Source of the DNA: Gari tellinella
Taxonomy: Eukaryota > Mollusca > Bivalvia > Cardiida > Psammobiidae
NCBI GenBank assembly: GCA_922989275.2
Contig: OV277866.1
Span: forward strand, 53,311,246-53,375,245
Direction of reading: 5' to 3'
DNA: 64,000 bases
Both the position numbers and the translations under genes were made by a program. Each line of letters opens with the position of its first letter. Positions within the stretch are counted from its first letter, which is position 1. Below are positions 1 through 13,300 of this stretch, in pieces. The notes beneath the pieces were generated by a model. The model was not told the DNA's origin. It saw nothing but the letters and a program-made list of their open reading frames with translations, and searched no databases.

Positions 1-170
1 TAGATATTTTCCATCGTTTTTCTATACCGACTAGTAGACGGTATAGTTGTTGTTGTTGCTTCTCTACACGGGCTCAGACATAAACACGAGCCGAATTACG
101 AAGTTGTATGCACTTTCGATCGCTACACATTGAAATACGTTAAATCGATCCGAGATAAACGGATAGTTCC

Positions 171-256
171 GTGGTCCATTGGTCTAAGCGGTTTCCCCTA
201 TTTTGCCTTCTGTCCGCCAATGCCGGGCCCCGGGTTCGAATCCCACCAGAGACCAA
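171..256 (+). pseudogene. tRNA-like sequence with Pol III A and B boxes
   Basis: An A-box match (TGGTCTAAGCGG, 180-191) and an exact B box (GGTTCGAATCC, 233-243) lie about 41 bases apart, roughly 8 more than in a standard tRNA, as in a class II (Leu/Ser-like) tRNA or one with a short intron. A T run from about 259 could terminate Pol III. The acceptor strands (173-179 against 248-254) pair at only about 5 of 7 positions and the T stem is only partly paired. I read it as a tRNA pseudogene or SINE head, not a secure functional tRNA. Confidence 0.4.
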
Positions 257-489
257 TATTTTTTTTTATTGAAATACATTTTTTTAAACAGAATTTCTTA
301 TCCTAAACTAATTCTTTACCATTTATATAAGCGTTTGACACATATTTACAAATTACTATTTTTAATGCACCATCTGGTTGCGAGTCGCTTTAGAGCAATA
401 TGCATTTTTTGGAACCACGGTGACGTCAAAACGCCGTTATATTTAGTGACGTTATGGTGACGTCATTAAATTGATCTCACACATGTTGG

Positions 490-1060
490 AGATATAGAGG
501 ATACTTGTTTTTTTCAGTATAAGATAGAAATTTAATCCATTGAGTGAACATCAGACGTTATATATTCACGAGTGGCGAAGCCACGGGTGAAAATATAACA
601 GTCTGATGTTCACGAAATGGATTAAATTCGATCTTATACTGAAAACATACAATTATTCTATTTATTTATGCTTTTAAGCCACTTTTTAAACGAATTTTTT
701 CGACAATTGTGAAAGCGAAAGTACATGATTTACCCCGTGTTGAGCCCCAAGTTTACATCGAACACATTAACGAAACAGTTTCCCGTACGATGACGTCACT
801 TATTTATTGATTTGACGTCATCCGAAATACGTCGTTGCTCCCGATTTTGGTTTCGTGTTCTTCCGTTGAGTGGTTCGCGACAAATCGGGCTGCCGGAATT
901 TAACGATTGACTACGATTTTTGGGGAGCCCTACGGGGAAAACGGCGATTGGTGATAATCCACTGCAGTGGATTACCAAGTGATAATCCACTGCTAGTTTC
1001 CGGTAATCCACCGAAAAGCATAAATAAAAGGATATTCGTCATCGTTGTTCACTATAAAAA
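490..1060 (+). repeat. Dispersed element N, copy 1, with large central hairpin
   Basis: Positions 510-645 form an imperfect hairpin with arms of about 60 bases around GTGGCGAAGCCAC. The following sequence to about 1060, including the repeated 10-mer ATAATCCACT, is repeated in inverted orientation at 60370-60898. Two copies sharing both the hairpin and its one-sided flank indicate a dispersed non-autonomous element. No coding capacity is seen, and the superfamily is not recognisable. Confidence 0.65.
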
Positions 1061-1745
1061 ACAGGGGTAGTTATGTGAGAAAATACAGTTTACAGTTGTT
1101 AAAATAACATGTTCTTTATTGCGAAATGAACAATACGTATGTTTGATGCAAACCTGTGTCCTACCGGTATTTTATATGAAATAGAAATATCACTTATCTA
1201 CATTTACAAGTTGATATAACTGATATAGCAATTTTAAAATATTTTTAGTTTTTTGAAAACCTTTTTCATAAATAAATAAAAACATATTGTACCTTTGAAT
1301 GTATGCTTACAAAAAGTAGGTCAAAACATTATCTGATTTTATCATTAAGACTATTCAATATAACGTGTTGTTGGATAAACTATTTAATAAAAAGCCAACA
1401 AACTAGAGCGAGTATTCAAAAGGAATGGCACTAATTTTTGGCCATACAATATAAAAATACATGTAGGACTAAGTTCAGTAGCAAATATATCCAGTGCCTA
1501 TAACTAACTACAATGATGTCTATTTTGCACGACGAAGAGAGTTGTTGTCAAAGTATTATGCACCGCTGTGTCCGCAAGTAAGAGATTCGTTTGAACTATG
1601 TATCAGATATGATAATTATACAATTAGATTCTAAGATAATGTCAAAGTAGCATATTAACTGTTTGAATGACCATAGTGCCAGGCCCATTATATTGTCAAT
1701 TTAATTGATATAATAAATAAAAGAAGAGCAAAAAAAAGTCATATT
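1061..1745. other. AT-rich stretch without recognised feature
   Basis: No open frame of note, no inverted repeat and no copy of the repeat families found elsewhere in the window. It is probably intergenic or upstream sequence of the TRIM-NHL-like gene. Confidence 0.5.
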
Positions 1746-1747
1746 TA

Positions 1748-1920
1748 ACCTCTTGACTGACTGACTTACCCCGAGAACAAATGTGCAAACAGTTTGGACC
1801 CTAATCAGACGCCACGTAACGACGCTTCTGATCTGGATCCAAACTGTTTGACACTCACTTCAAAATTGACAAATCTGACAGATAAAGGCAGACGATAGTT
1901 ATTCCAAATCATTGATAACG
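1748..1920. mobile_element. Family A MITE copy (TTAA-type)
   Basis: The class 1 hairpin is at 1786-1850 (CAAACAGTTTGG arm, loop region GTAACGACG, returning arm CCAAACTGTTTG). Flanks show the family A words CACTCACTTCAAAATT and GCAGACGA. Arms are mildly diverged (GACCCTAATC against GATCTGGATC). The outer ends are decayed. Confidence 0.6.
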
Positions 1921-2149
1921 TCATTTCAGTGAAGAGATTAAACTAATTGTATCATGATAAACCTGCAAAAATGTATCTGAAATCATTTTGTAAATAAGTT
2001 TATTAAAAATATAAGGATATTCATGTACACAATTTTTACAGAATCCAGCAATAATGAGGGGAAGGTCTTTGAAAACAGTAGCATATTTCTTGACCATTTC
2101 AATAGCACATTTGTACACATTTTGTTATTTACTTTTGAACCATGTCTCT

Positions 2150-2335
2150 CTTTTGTACAGCGGATATTGCGCTATTCCTTTCCAATAAACGTGTTTACGC
2201 TAAAGCAATTATTCCAATTCAAACACCACTGTTTGCCACTCAGATAAAAAGAATCTAAAGCGATACTCAATTTCGTAAAGTTGTTTTCGTCATTTAAGTG
2301 TATTTTGTTTGCGTTTCATTTGATTTAAGATTGGA
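2150..2335. mobile_element. Family B MITE remnant without hairpin
   Basis: Family B flanks are recognisable: TTTCCAATAAACGTGTTTAC at about 2178 on the left, and CACTCAGAT followed by a GCGTTTCATTTG-like right part. The central 65-base hairpin is reduced to CAAACACCACTGTTTG (2220-2235). This is a hairpin-deleted derivative. Confidence 0.55.
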
Positions 2336-2755
2336 AGGAATACCGTCTTCTTCACTGTAAATGAGAAATTCGTTTATAATAATAAGTACTGATTGTATGC
2401 TCTATCATTAATAGGTATAAACAAAAGTAACGCATATATCTCATATCGTTCGATTGACTTCACGTATTGCTTTTATTCTCTATTTTAGATGCATTGAATA
2501 GTTCCTATATTTATGAGCGCACTAACAACATTGAGTTTGAATGCACAGTTATGTGACTCAAATTTCAAAGTGACAAGATAATGAAATATGACCTGTTAGT
2601 ACTCACTTGATAATTCAATGTACAACGAGACGTGTATGCCTTGTATTTACCGCTATTGCATATTTATAATAATGCTGCCATTACATTGTATCGCTTCAAA
2701 GCTACGATGTCAATGGACCCATTAACCATTTGCCTGCTGATCGCGACCTGGGCTG

Positions 2756-2960
2756 TACAAAACTCTCTATTACGACCACTAAATTGTGTTTATTATTAGG
2801 TGTTTACGACAGGCGACTGCTTAAAGCAAAGTGACAGTAAAACAGAAAGCTCATGAGGGAGCTTTCTGATTTACTGTCACATTGCTTTAAGCTGTTTTCT
2901 ATCTTTTATGCAATCAATAAGCCTTCGTTTTAGTGGCCGTAATATAGAGGTTTTATTATA
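2756..2960. mobile_element. Family E MITE, copy 1 (pogo/Tigger-like ends)
   Basis: Ends related to CAGTAAAACCTCTCTATTAC carry the internal words ACGACCACTAAA and TTTTAGTGGCCGTAATA. The centre is a class 2 hairpin (2820-2891) beginning CTTAAAGC and ending GCTTTAAG. The termini are more decayed than in copies 22556-22756 and 62081-62286. It has no coding capacity. A TA target and pogo-type affinity are inferred from the ends of the better copies. Confidence 0.65.
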
Positions 2961-3066
2961 TTTGCAGATAGTTTGTGTCCTGACCAGACACCAAATTTGA
3001 TCAGGATCTAATCTGATTAGTAATTTTTGTGTTTCTTAAAAATAAAAATTTCACTTTCATTTTTTT

Positions 3067-3312
3067 AACCTGTTACCCCTTGGTCTGTTTCTAGTTTAGG
3101 TAACAACTTAAAACAGGTTAAAAGTAAATGCAGGATGCGTCTTTAGGCGTATTCTGCTTGACTTTAAGCCTGCTTTAAACAAACATCTGCTATTATATAG
3201 AAACCATTTCTTATGGAAGTGATGGTACATATTCATAACTTTATAGAATTGAAGTATTTCCTTCAATTGAGGAATGAATTAATGGTGAAACTAGATAGGC
3301 GTGTCCATGGAG
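3067..3312. mobile_element. Family D MITE, degenerate copy
   Basis: It starts TTAACCTGTTACCCC and carries a diverged class 2 hairpin at about 3109-3180. The family D tail (TTATATAGAAACCATTTCTT, then TTCATAACT and the AGGAATGAATTAATGG region) follows. It lies about 260 bases upstream of the splice acceptor before the first coding exon of the TRIM-NHL-like gene. Confidence 0.6.
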
Positions 3313-3569
3313 TAAATGATTAATCCTGCATATGCTGAAAACCCTTGCACATGCATTTGCTTACAGAAGAGACTCTGATCAGATAGTTCCTCTGATCGAA
3401 GTCTTCACTATTTTTAACCTATATTTTCTCTGATTGCTTTAAAACAAATCTCCTAAATAAGAATGGTTATTTTTCAAAATGGAATATTCTATTTGAAAGC
3501 ACCCAGCATGGTAGAGGTTAAATTTTTATAGTAGTGGTAATGTTCAAATAAATATTCTTTGTTTTCCAG

Positions 3570-4330
3570 GGACAATTACAGGAGCGAACATCAGTTAATC
3601 GATCCTTGACAGTGACATGGGTTCGTCAGGCGCTGTTTAAACATCAAAACTTTTCTCCTAATTGCCTGCGCCGGTCAAATTACATCAGTGCATTGTCTTA
3701 CAAACAAAACCTTATCAAACAACGATAATGGCAACGCCAACGAGCCAGATGAAAAATAGACTGGTCATAGACTTGCGGGACAGTGAGACAGAAAGAAGCT
3801 TAAGTCCAGTCGGGGGCATTTCACAAAATGAAGGCATAGAACTTAAGGACATATCTGATTTTAAAAAGCGAAGTAGCACTCCGATCCAGAAAAGGCCTGA
3901 AAATGAGATACAAGTGGAAACCGACCTGGACGAGGATGAGGAGGTGAACAGTGACGACGGAGAACCGGCGAGATCTCCAGGGGCCGAATCGAATTTACAA
4001 GTACCGCGACAAATTACCGTCACTTCTCTTGCCGACAGCGATACTAGTGGAACAAAGGGGAAGAGTCCCCAGACAAAACCAAAGAGTGGCCGGTCCACCA
4101 TCAGTGAGCAGGCTTGGAGTGATACGTCCAGTAAAGGTAGGGCGGCGGGCAGTAGCGCCGTGTCCAGGAAATCAGAAGTGTCATCCACATTGCTGGATTT
4201 TTCTATGTCCGAAAACAGCTCCGGAACTCCGGACATGTCTAGAATGCAATCGAGGAATTCCGGTTCGGTCGAAGACGAGGATGATCTGGACTACTTTTGC
4301 GTGGACCACATGAAATTGTGTTCCAATAAG
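3570..4330 (+). CDS. TRIM-NHL-like gene, 5' UTR part plus coding exon 1
   Basis: A TTTTCCAG acceptor ends at 3569, so an upstream non-coding exon is likely and 3570-3727 is 5' UTR. Coding runs 3728-4330 (201 codons), ending AATAAG before the donor GTTTGT. The product is rich in Ser, Asp and Glu (for example VETDLDEDEEVNSDDGE), with many possible phosphosites. It ends in the first half of a B-box (DYFCVDHMKLCSNK). An in-frame TAA directly before position 3662 excludes a longer start. Confidence 0.8.
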
Positions 4331-7300
4331 GTTTGTTTGTTTAATATTCATACGATACGTAAATTTATGACGATATACAATAGCACTTTTTAATAATGCA
4401 AAGGTTTCATGCACAGAATACCACATTCATTTCACATTTTATTTCAGTCAAATTGTGAAATGATGTTTTAGACCTGGAACGCTGTAAATATGAAAAGAAA
4501 TATATCCTTTTCATGTAATGCAATATTTTTTCCTATTTTATTTTACTTTTTAAAATAAATTTGACAAATTGAGTGATATTATAGTGCGATTGTGGTTAGT
4601 TCATTAACATTTTGACGTTATAAAGTTTCATTGTATATTCATAAACGGTACCATTAACCTTTTCGCTCTCAATGACAGTAACGCGGCGTCTGATCAGGAT
4701 CCAAACTGTTTTACACTCGTTTTGAGATTTCTTCAGTCATAATGCCTTAATTTTTTTAAACAAATTGAGCACGAAAGAGGTTTAAAGACTTTGTGAAAAA
4801 CCATTTATCAGACTGACAGTTACATATGTACGAGTACAACAGCCACTCAAAAAAGACGGATTTGCAGTCTAATATCAATCTTATATATACGGTCGAAACT
4901 CGATACTTCGAACTCGTTTAAATCGATCGTACTAGATATAGCATTTCATAAGTTAATTTCTCTATAAAACGATCTCCCTTTAGTCAAACATACCCGTATA
5001 TCAACGTGTTCAGTCTTGAACTCTTCCCTTCTCTATTTCCCCGTGTTTTAGCGCGTCTGGTTTTCGAAGAAAATGACGAGCTATTGTCGTCACTTCGGCG
5101 TCTGGGATGTCGTTGTCTTTGTCGGCTTTGTCGTCGTCATCGAATATATTAACTTGGTCATAATTTGTTCAATTTTTTATATACAACCTTCATTTTGGTA
5201 GCATGTTCATCTTAAAGTCCTAACTAGACATATCAAAAACAGTTAACCAAGTGAATTTAACCTTGACCTTTGACCTTACTGTCCTAATTTTAATATATTT
5301 TTCACTGATCTTTAAAATCAGATGAGCGTTGACACCCGCAAGCGGTGACCCTGTTAGAATGTGCGGATCTCCAAATCCTAAATACATGGATATTGCCTGC
5401 TTGCAATGACGTTTACTTTTATTATCCATATATACAAAATGCCGTGCCATAACAAAACCAGCATTGTTGCATTGCAACATTGTACATACAACGGCCCTCC
5501 CAACAACGATTCCCTCCCCATAACGACGCTTGCCGCTGATCCCGAAACAAAAAATTATGTCCAACCTTTTTACGTCTGCAAATATATTCTGCTTAAAGTT
5601 GCCGTCTGCTGTTTTTCTCAAAATAACATATTGGGCAATTTGACATAACAAACCTTAGTGACGAGTGACAAACAGCTTGAATCCAGATCAGACGCCGCGT
5701 GACGCGGCGTCTGATCTGGATTCAAGCTGTTTGCAAATGTAAGCCAATTTCCCTCCCTAGAACGACTCCCTCCGAACAACGCACACAATATGTGTCTCCC
5801 ATTGGTGTCGTTGTAGAGAGGGAACGCTGTAGTTACCAACCACCGTTGTCATTGCAGATTCTGCGTCAGAGTTTGATCTACACCTCATAATACCGTAAAT
5901 AATACAGCTATATACAATGCTTAGATGCGTGTGTGTGTCAAACAGTGTAGATCAAGGTCAGTCGCCGCGTCATTGACGCTGACTGGCATTGATATACACT
6001 GTTTGCAATGCAATAATACATGTTTTTCTCATGGCACGGTTCAATTTTATGTTAGCAATTTTGAGGAGATTTGTGAAACATCGATCGTTGCGTGAGATTA
6101 TTGATTTTTCGTAATCACGTACATAGTTACTCGTTGGCTGAACTTGGTCAGATATTTTTGCAAGTGTTAGTTCTCACGGGTCAAAGTAAAGAATTTAAAC
6201 CCCATTCACTTCCATGACGTCATAGGCTTTAAAAATTGATGTCTGCCTTTCTTGCTCAAATTTAGATTTTAGGTAAATTGATTAAAGAAATATCGAAATG
6301 AGTGTCAAACAATTAGGAATCTAATCAGATGCCGCGTTACGCGGCGTCTGATCACGATCCAAACTGTTTGCAAGTAACTATTGTACCCGGGGCAAGGCAG
6401 TGAAGGGGTTGAAAAGTTGATTTATGATTGTTTTCCTGGTGCTTCATTAAATGCTCATAAATATTGGATGGTGTTTTTGAAATCGTTAAATGTCATCATC
6501 GATTTCAGTCTAAATCAAATGAATTGTATGGAAGCGAACGTTTTCACCTGGAACTTGAAACGTAAATGCAATAAAATCTAATTTGAATGTTGCAACATTT
6601 TACATTTGGTACTCCCAACTCTTTTCAATTATAATATAACTCATATGTATGCAGTAAACCACTTTTATACAGCTCACTACCCCAATCTGTCGGATAGTAA
6701 GATAACTCATATGTATGCAGTAAACCACTTTTATACAGTCAACTATTCAGTCGGATAATTAGATAACTCATATGTATGCAGTAAACCACTCTTATACAGT
6801 CCACTACCATAATCAGTCGGATAAATAGATAACTCATATGTTTGTAGTAAATTACTCTTATACAGGCCACTACCCAAAGCAGTCAGCTACGACTAATTGG
6901 GTTAGTGGACTGTATCAGAGTTGTTTACTGCATACTTATGAGTTATCTAATTACATGCCTTTAAAACATAATATGCAATGTTTTGCAATAGTACACCAGT
7001 ATTTAGGTACAAGTGTTTTCTTGTTGGGAAACACCAGATTTAGCCAAATATTTTTTGAAGTATAGATAATATAAGTTTTAGTTGTAGTTTATTCATTATA
7101 TCAGTATATGGAGATCTATGATATATATACAGATTATAATATGAACATTGTAAACAGATACGCAATATAATATCATGCCATTCAAACAGAAATACTGTTT
7201 CAGATATAAATAGTACACCATAGATACGATGACTCTATGGTTACATTTACAAAATCATTAAATGTATATCAATTAACAATTATATACATGTATAATCCGT

Positions 7301-10300
7301 TCCTATAATTAGTGACAAAGCATCATTAACGAAACACCCATTTAACCCTCCAGCGAAACGATAGGGAGAAGTAATATGGGTATCAATGATTCAGATATAA
7401 AAGGTATAAACCTTTTGCTGGACAAAATTGAGTGTAATGTTTGCAAAATATAAAAATAAAACGTTGTTCTTTCCCCTTTAACTCTTTAACTCTAACTGAC
7501 GCCATAAAGCGCATTTGCAAACAGTTTTGATCCTAATCCGACGCTGCGTCACGCGGCGTCTGATCAGGATTAAAACTGTTTGCCACTTATTTTGAAATGA
7601 CGTTATTTATACTGCATTAAGTTTAACTTTGAAACAATATTTCAGACGACAATATGGCGATGAAGGGGTAAAAACCTTACGATAAATTTGATCATGAAAG
7701 TGTTAATCGAAACGCAATGCAGTAAAAATAGAGAGTGACAACTTTTGATAATATAAACGACTAGTTTTAGTGTGAATTACAAGCAACATAGAGCCTGATT
7801 ATATGCCTGTGTACCAGGCATTTGGTTTGGCTTAAAACCGTTTGCAATTGTCATAAGTTCTTTCGCATTCCCCATTGTATTTGGCAGCATTGTGACAACC
7901 TATCATTCGTGTTCTATGTAAACAAATTCCATATCGGACTAACATACAGAATGTAAGACCATCAAGATGATTGATTGGCGGAAATGAACCGAACATTCGA
8001 AAATAAAAGAAATATATATTCTTTAATGGTGTTTAAATTTGATCACGACAAGTCCAATATCAATGGAAACATCACTGATTCGAATTAATTTCAATATGTC
8101 GCTCGCTAATCTAACCTTTTGTTTCTAAAAATGAATACGGCTTTTATATTACTTCCGTTATTTGATATTTTTTACGAAATGTTAATGCCTTCTACTATCA
8201 CCTTTGTCCTTTCGAAGAGACAAATCAGCCATTAATTACATAATCAGTGTAAACTCCAATCCAAGCAATCAAGCCAATTAAGTTTTCTCTTAAAAATTTA
8301 CTAAACCCTTGACGATAAAAACCCACAGCAATACCCCCGCATGTGTTACGCATGGAACCTGCAATTGAACCTGCTAGGTATGAGAGTAGATACCAATCCG
8401 CCATTAAAGCCATCCATAATACCACACCAAGTAATAACAAAACACCATCCACTTATCCACTAGAGTTTCACTCCTAAAGCAAAATTAATATCGGATTATA
8501 CAAATTACATGACAATTTAGACTGATGGATAGCTTCAAGATGGGGTCTGAATCAATTAGATATGTTGGTGAATTGCACACCTCCAGGTGACGCCTCCTGA
8601 CGATTCATCATTTTTATTCTGCAGAATCCTATCAGACGCCGTGTAGTAAAGCCTATATAGCGTCAGTTTCTTTTATCAAAACGGTCTAAATCTTACCTTT
8701 AGAAATTAACCCTTTGAACCCTAGTCCCGCATATAGGCGTCGTTTTCAAAAGTATACATGTGAAAATTGCACTTGTCCTATGCAAACAGTGAATACCCAG
8801 ATCAGAGGGCTCCTTACGGAGCCCTCTGATCTGGGTCTTCACTGTTTGTCATAATGCAAAACATTGACAAAAACAACCCTTAAAAGTCAGAAATGGACTA
8901 GACTAAAATGGAAACTGGAATTGTCCATTTAAAGTTTCAGGGAGGAAAGAGTTAAAGCAGACGGCAATTTTTGACCAGACGACATTGTAGCAGCGAAAGA
9001 GAAAAAACATGACTACCAAGTCGCCAGTATTTAGAAATATGCCACAAATACACATGCACTTTGAATTTGATTATATCTCAAAATTTCAGAGCTTCGAATA
9101 ATGTGTGAATAGATAAATCTATACTCTTTATGCCTCCACCAAACCGTATGATGTGACCACTCATTAGAATTGTCGCAAAGCAAAGGCATAAAGGAGAAAC
9201 ATTTGAAGACTTTTCTTGAGCCCTTGACAAATCTACACTTTTGAGATCTTACTGATGACTGATAGTCTATAGCTAAATTTCTAACTTAAATGCATTATGT
9301 ACATCTATAACTCGTTTTAGTAGTAAGCTCACTTTCGTCGTAACTTCCATTATCCCATTAACTCTTTCCTCCCTGAAACTTTAAATGGACAATGCCAGTT
9401 TCAATTTTAGTCTGGTCCATTTCTGGCTTTTAATGGTTGTTTTTGTCCATGTTTGGCCTTATGACAAACAGTGAAGACCCTGATCAGAGGGCTCCTTTCG
9501 GCGCCCTCTGATCTGGGTCTTCACTGTATGCACAGGACAAGTGTTCTATTCACATGTACACTGTTTGAAAAGGACGCCTATATGCGGGACTAGGGTTCAA
9601 AGGGTTAAACCGTCTGCTTTGAAATTGTCGTATGAAAAGTTTGCCATATGAGGATTTGTGCATTTTAAGATTGATGTAAAAACACACACAAGAGTTCGGA
9701 CAGTTTGGATTCCGAAAGGGCGCCCAGTTATCGTTTGGGTGCCAGTTAGAAGAAAATGCTTGAAGCTTTTAGTTTATTCTCTTTGTTTTATTCTCTGTTC
9801 AGTTTTATTCTCTACAGTATGCTTTTTATAGCATTACAAACTGTAAAATGTTAAATTTAACATAGCTTTCTTGTTTCTTTGCACTTCATGACACTTACAG
9901 TGGAGAAAACGTTATTCTTTCCCAATAAACGCGTTTACGCTAAAACTAATATTTCCAGTACAAACAATTTGGGGCCAGATCAGACGCCGGGTTTCCCGGC
10001 GTCTGATCTGACTCCACATTGTTTGTCACTCAGCTTAAAATCAATGGTCAGAATTGTCAAAAAGCTGTTTACTACATTTTAGTGTTTTGCGTTTGCGTTT
10101 CGTTTGCGTTTAAACGGTAAAGAATAACGGTTTATCCACTGTACTGAACGACTTGTATTAAAAGCAGACACCGTTGAACTTGGCATTCAGCCAAAGAATT
10201 CATTGCCACTTAACCCATGTGTGCCCTAGCTCTTATATATGTCCCATAGGCAAACAGTGTAGACTCTGATCAGACGCCGCATAATGCGGCCTCTGATCAC

Positions 10301-13300
10301 TATTTGATAATAGGAATTTCGATATAAAACAAATCAAAAATGAAAGTTTAGACCAGGAAACCCTTATATGAATATAGTCCGGTGGCAGAGACCGATAAGC
10401 GTGTTTTGCCGTCCGTACAAAGTTTTTTTGCTGTTTCTATACCTCTGAGGTGTGCTCTTTAAGAATCTGAATGATGCCACTCTGGCATCATTGGGCAATC
10501 CGCACAATATGCAAATTAAGGCCGCCATTACTGAAAATATAGTTTTCGTCAATATCTCAGAAACTATGCATGGTATCAACATAATTTTGGTGTTTATCCC
10601 AATGTTTTGAGGGGTAAATAATCAGATAAAGCCATTTTAGTAAAGATCACAGCGAAATTTTGCTGAATAGGCATATTTAGGCAGCCATTACTGAAAATCT
10701 CGTTTTCGTCAATATCTCAGTACCTGTGCATGGTATCAAAATCATGTTGGTGTCTATCTCCATGTTTTGAGGGGTAAAGAATATGATTAAACCATTTTAG
10801 TAAAGGTCACACCAATACTTTGTGCTGAATGGGCATATTAAGGCAGCCATTACTGAAAATATCGTTTTCGTCAATATCACAGTAACTACATATGGTTTCA
10901 GAATAATTTAGGTGTTTATCCCCATATTTTGAAGGGTAGAAAATCAGATAAAACCATTTTAGTATTGATCCCACAAATATAATTTATTTATAAGGTTGTG
11001 ATGAATATCCATATTTCGGCAGCCATTACCGAAAATCTTGTTTTCGTCAATATATCAGCATCTACGACATATCATATCAAAGTAATTCTGGCGTATAAAC
11101 ACATGTTTTAGGGGTAAATAATCAGTTAAAGCCATTTCACTAAAGATCACACAAATAGTTTTTCTGAATAGGCATATTTAGTCAGCCAGTACTGAAAATC
11201 TCATTTTCGGCAATACCTCAGGAACTATGATACATGCATTAACATAGTTATGGCGTCTGTACTCATGTTTGTAAAAGTAAAATAAAGTATCAATTTAAAG
11301 TCTACTTTCAGTCCGAATGACCGCTCACCCGACTGTACATTTACTCCCCTGATCATTGAGCCATCTTGCCTACAATATTGAGCACTGCTAACATATGGCG
11401 AATAAGCAGCCGCAGTACCGGTTCAGACCCTTCGCAGGTACTTATTCTAACCCCTGGGTAGAGAGGAGTTATTTGCGGTACATATCTTGCTCAAGCATAT
11501 TCCTGTACATCATCGGGGATTCGGATAAAATCCCCTAGTCAGGCCGCTGGTCCGGCGGGGGATCGAACTCACGAACCCTGGTACCGTAGTCCAACGCGTT
11601 ACCACTGGATTACTACCACCGGTAGGGAAAAGAAGCAGATTAAACCATTTCAGTATTGATCACACCAACATGTTTTGCAAAATAGACAACAATCCACTTC
11701 ACTGTACATCCAAGTTACAAATCATTCCTTTTACTTATAATGATGTAGATTGCCATTACTGAACTGATTCAGTTCTCAAACAAGTCATTTTTAACAACAG
11801 TGTCACTGTCATCGACCCGTCGGACGTGTTTTTTCTGGCAGGGTGCTTTTCCGTGGCAGCCAGAAAATATTGCGCATGGCAAGCGAGTCGTATATCACAG
11901 ACACATTGCTGTCGGACAGAGTGTATACGTAGCACAACCACACCTTATCATTTCCAGCACCTCATGTGGAGCAATAGTAACGTTTGTTTGCAATACAACT
12001 GGTATAAATTATCTAGTGCGTTCATCAAGTCTCCACCCAAACTCGACAAGATCTAATGATGCAGGTTCTGATTTGGAAGCCGATTTCCAAATGGCAGTCT
12101 GAATGTTTTACGTTTTCTTTAAATGCCTCTATAGAAGGTGAAAGTGACTTAAGCTGTGGGGTGTTTGTAACATATTTTCTACCAATTCTTTGCAACCAGA
12201 CTTCTCTTTAAACTTCAGACATGTTTGATGTCACCAAGCTTGTGACCCTGTAACAGGCAGCCATGAATCATGTCGCTTCTCAAACGATGTCGCCTATAGC
12301 ATAAGATAATTCGCCCACTTTGTCCAGTACCACACCGATCTTTAGGACTTTGGTGACAATGCCTTTTTCTACTCTGAAGCACTGACCTACAGTGACACAG
12401 CCTGAGAGGACATTGGCGACTGGCAGATGTGAAAACAAGTGTTCTGTGCCGCAACTGCAAGTGAACATGAACTGTTCATGTTCACTTGCAGTTGCGGCAA
12501 TGTCTATAGTAGTTTGCTAAGCATGTTGTCCTTCCAAGGTTAAACGACAGGCCAGATTCAACTTTGCGTAGAAGTGCAGCAGGAGGTCGAAAACGTCAAT
12601 GTCCTCACAAACAATGTTTGATTCTTTTTACGCCACTTTCAGCTGCCTTAACCATTTACTGTATGATAATTACACCCACTTCTTCATGGCGGGTCATGGT
12701 ATCTTTCTTGCGGAAGACAAAGTCATCCTGAAATACTAGTACAGTGTTAGTAGAGGTAATGGCCAGACTATGTCCATTCGGCTTTCTGGATCAAACTCTG
12801 ACACATCAGAACTATGACCTGTACCTTATTCTCAGTTGCTGTAAGGAAAACCTTCTGGAGCGGCATTGGAGTATGTAATTGTAGTTTTTTGTCGTCGTAT
12901 GGCCTCGTCACCAGCTCGAGCTGCCCACATTCAACCTTTAATCCTGAAGTTGAAGTAGCGATCGAATGGGTCATAGTTTGCCACCCTCTTCATAACATCC
13001 ATCATGAAGCCATTTACAGTTCCTTGATTAGACTTGTTTATAACCCAAATGATAGCACAGCCATCCAGTATTTCTATCATCTCTGAATTCTTAACCTGAG
13101 GAGTTGTGCAGCGTGTGTTCCTGCCTGTATGGATCAGGTATGGGTCGTCGATCCCCTCACTTAACTACCAAAGAGACCCTACAGCTGAGCCATAGGTGCC
13201 CAGCTACTGTAGTTGATGAGATATACTCAAATTGCTCAGCTCTTATGACGATCAACGGCTGATCATCAACAATTTGATAATTGACTATTGATGGACTTTC

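Noticed and set aside
3715..4236. 173-codon minus-strand frame opposite TRIM exon 1
   Set aside because: Shadow of the real exon; the + strand has the Kozak ATG, splice donor and phase-compatible downstream exons.
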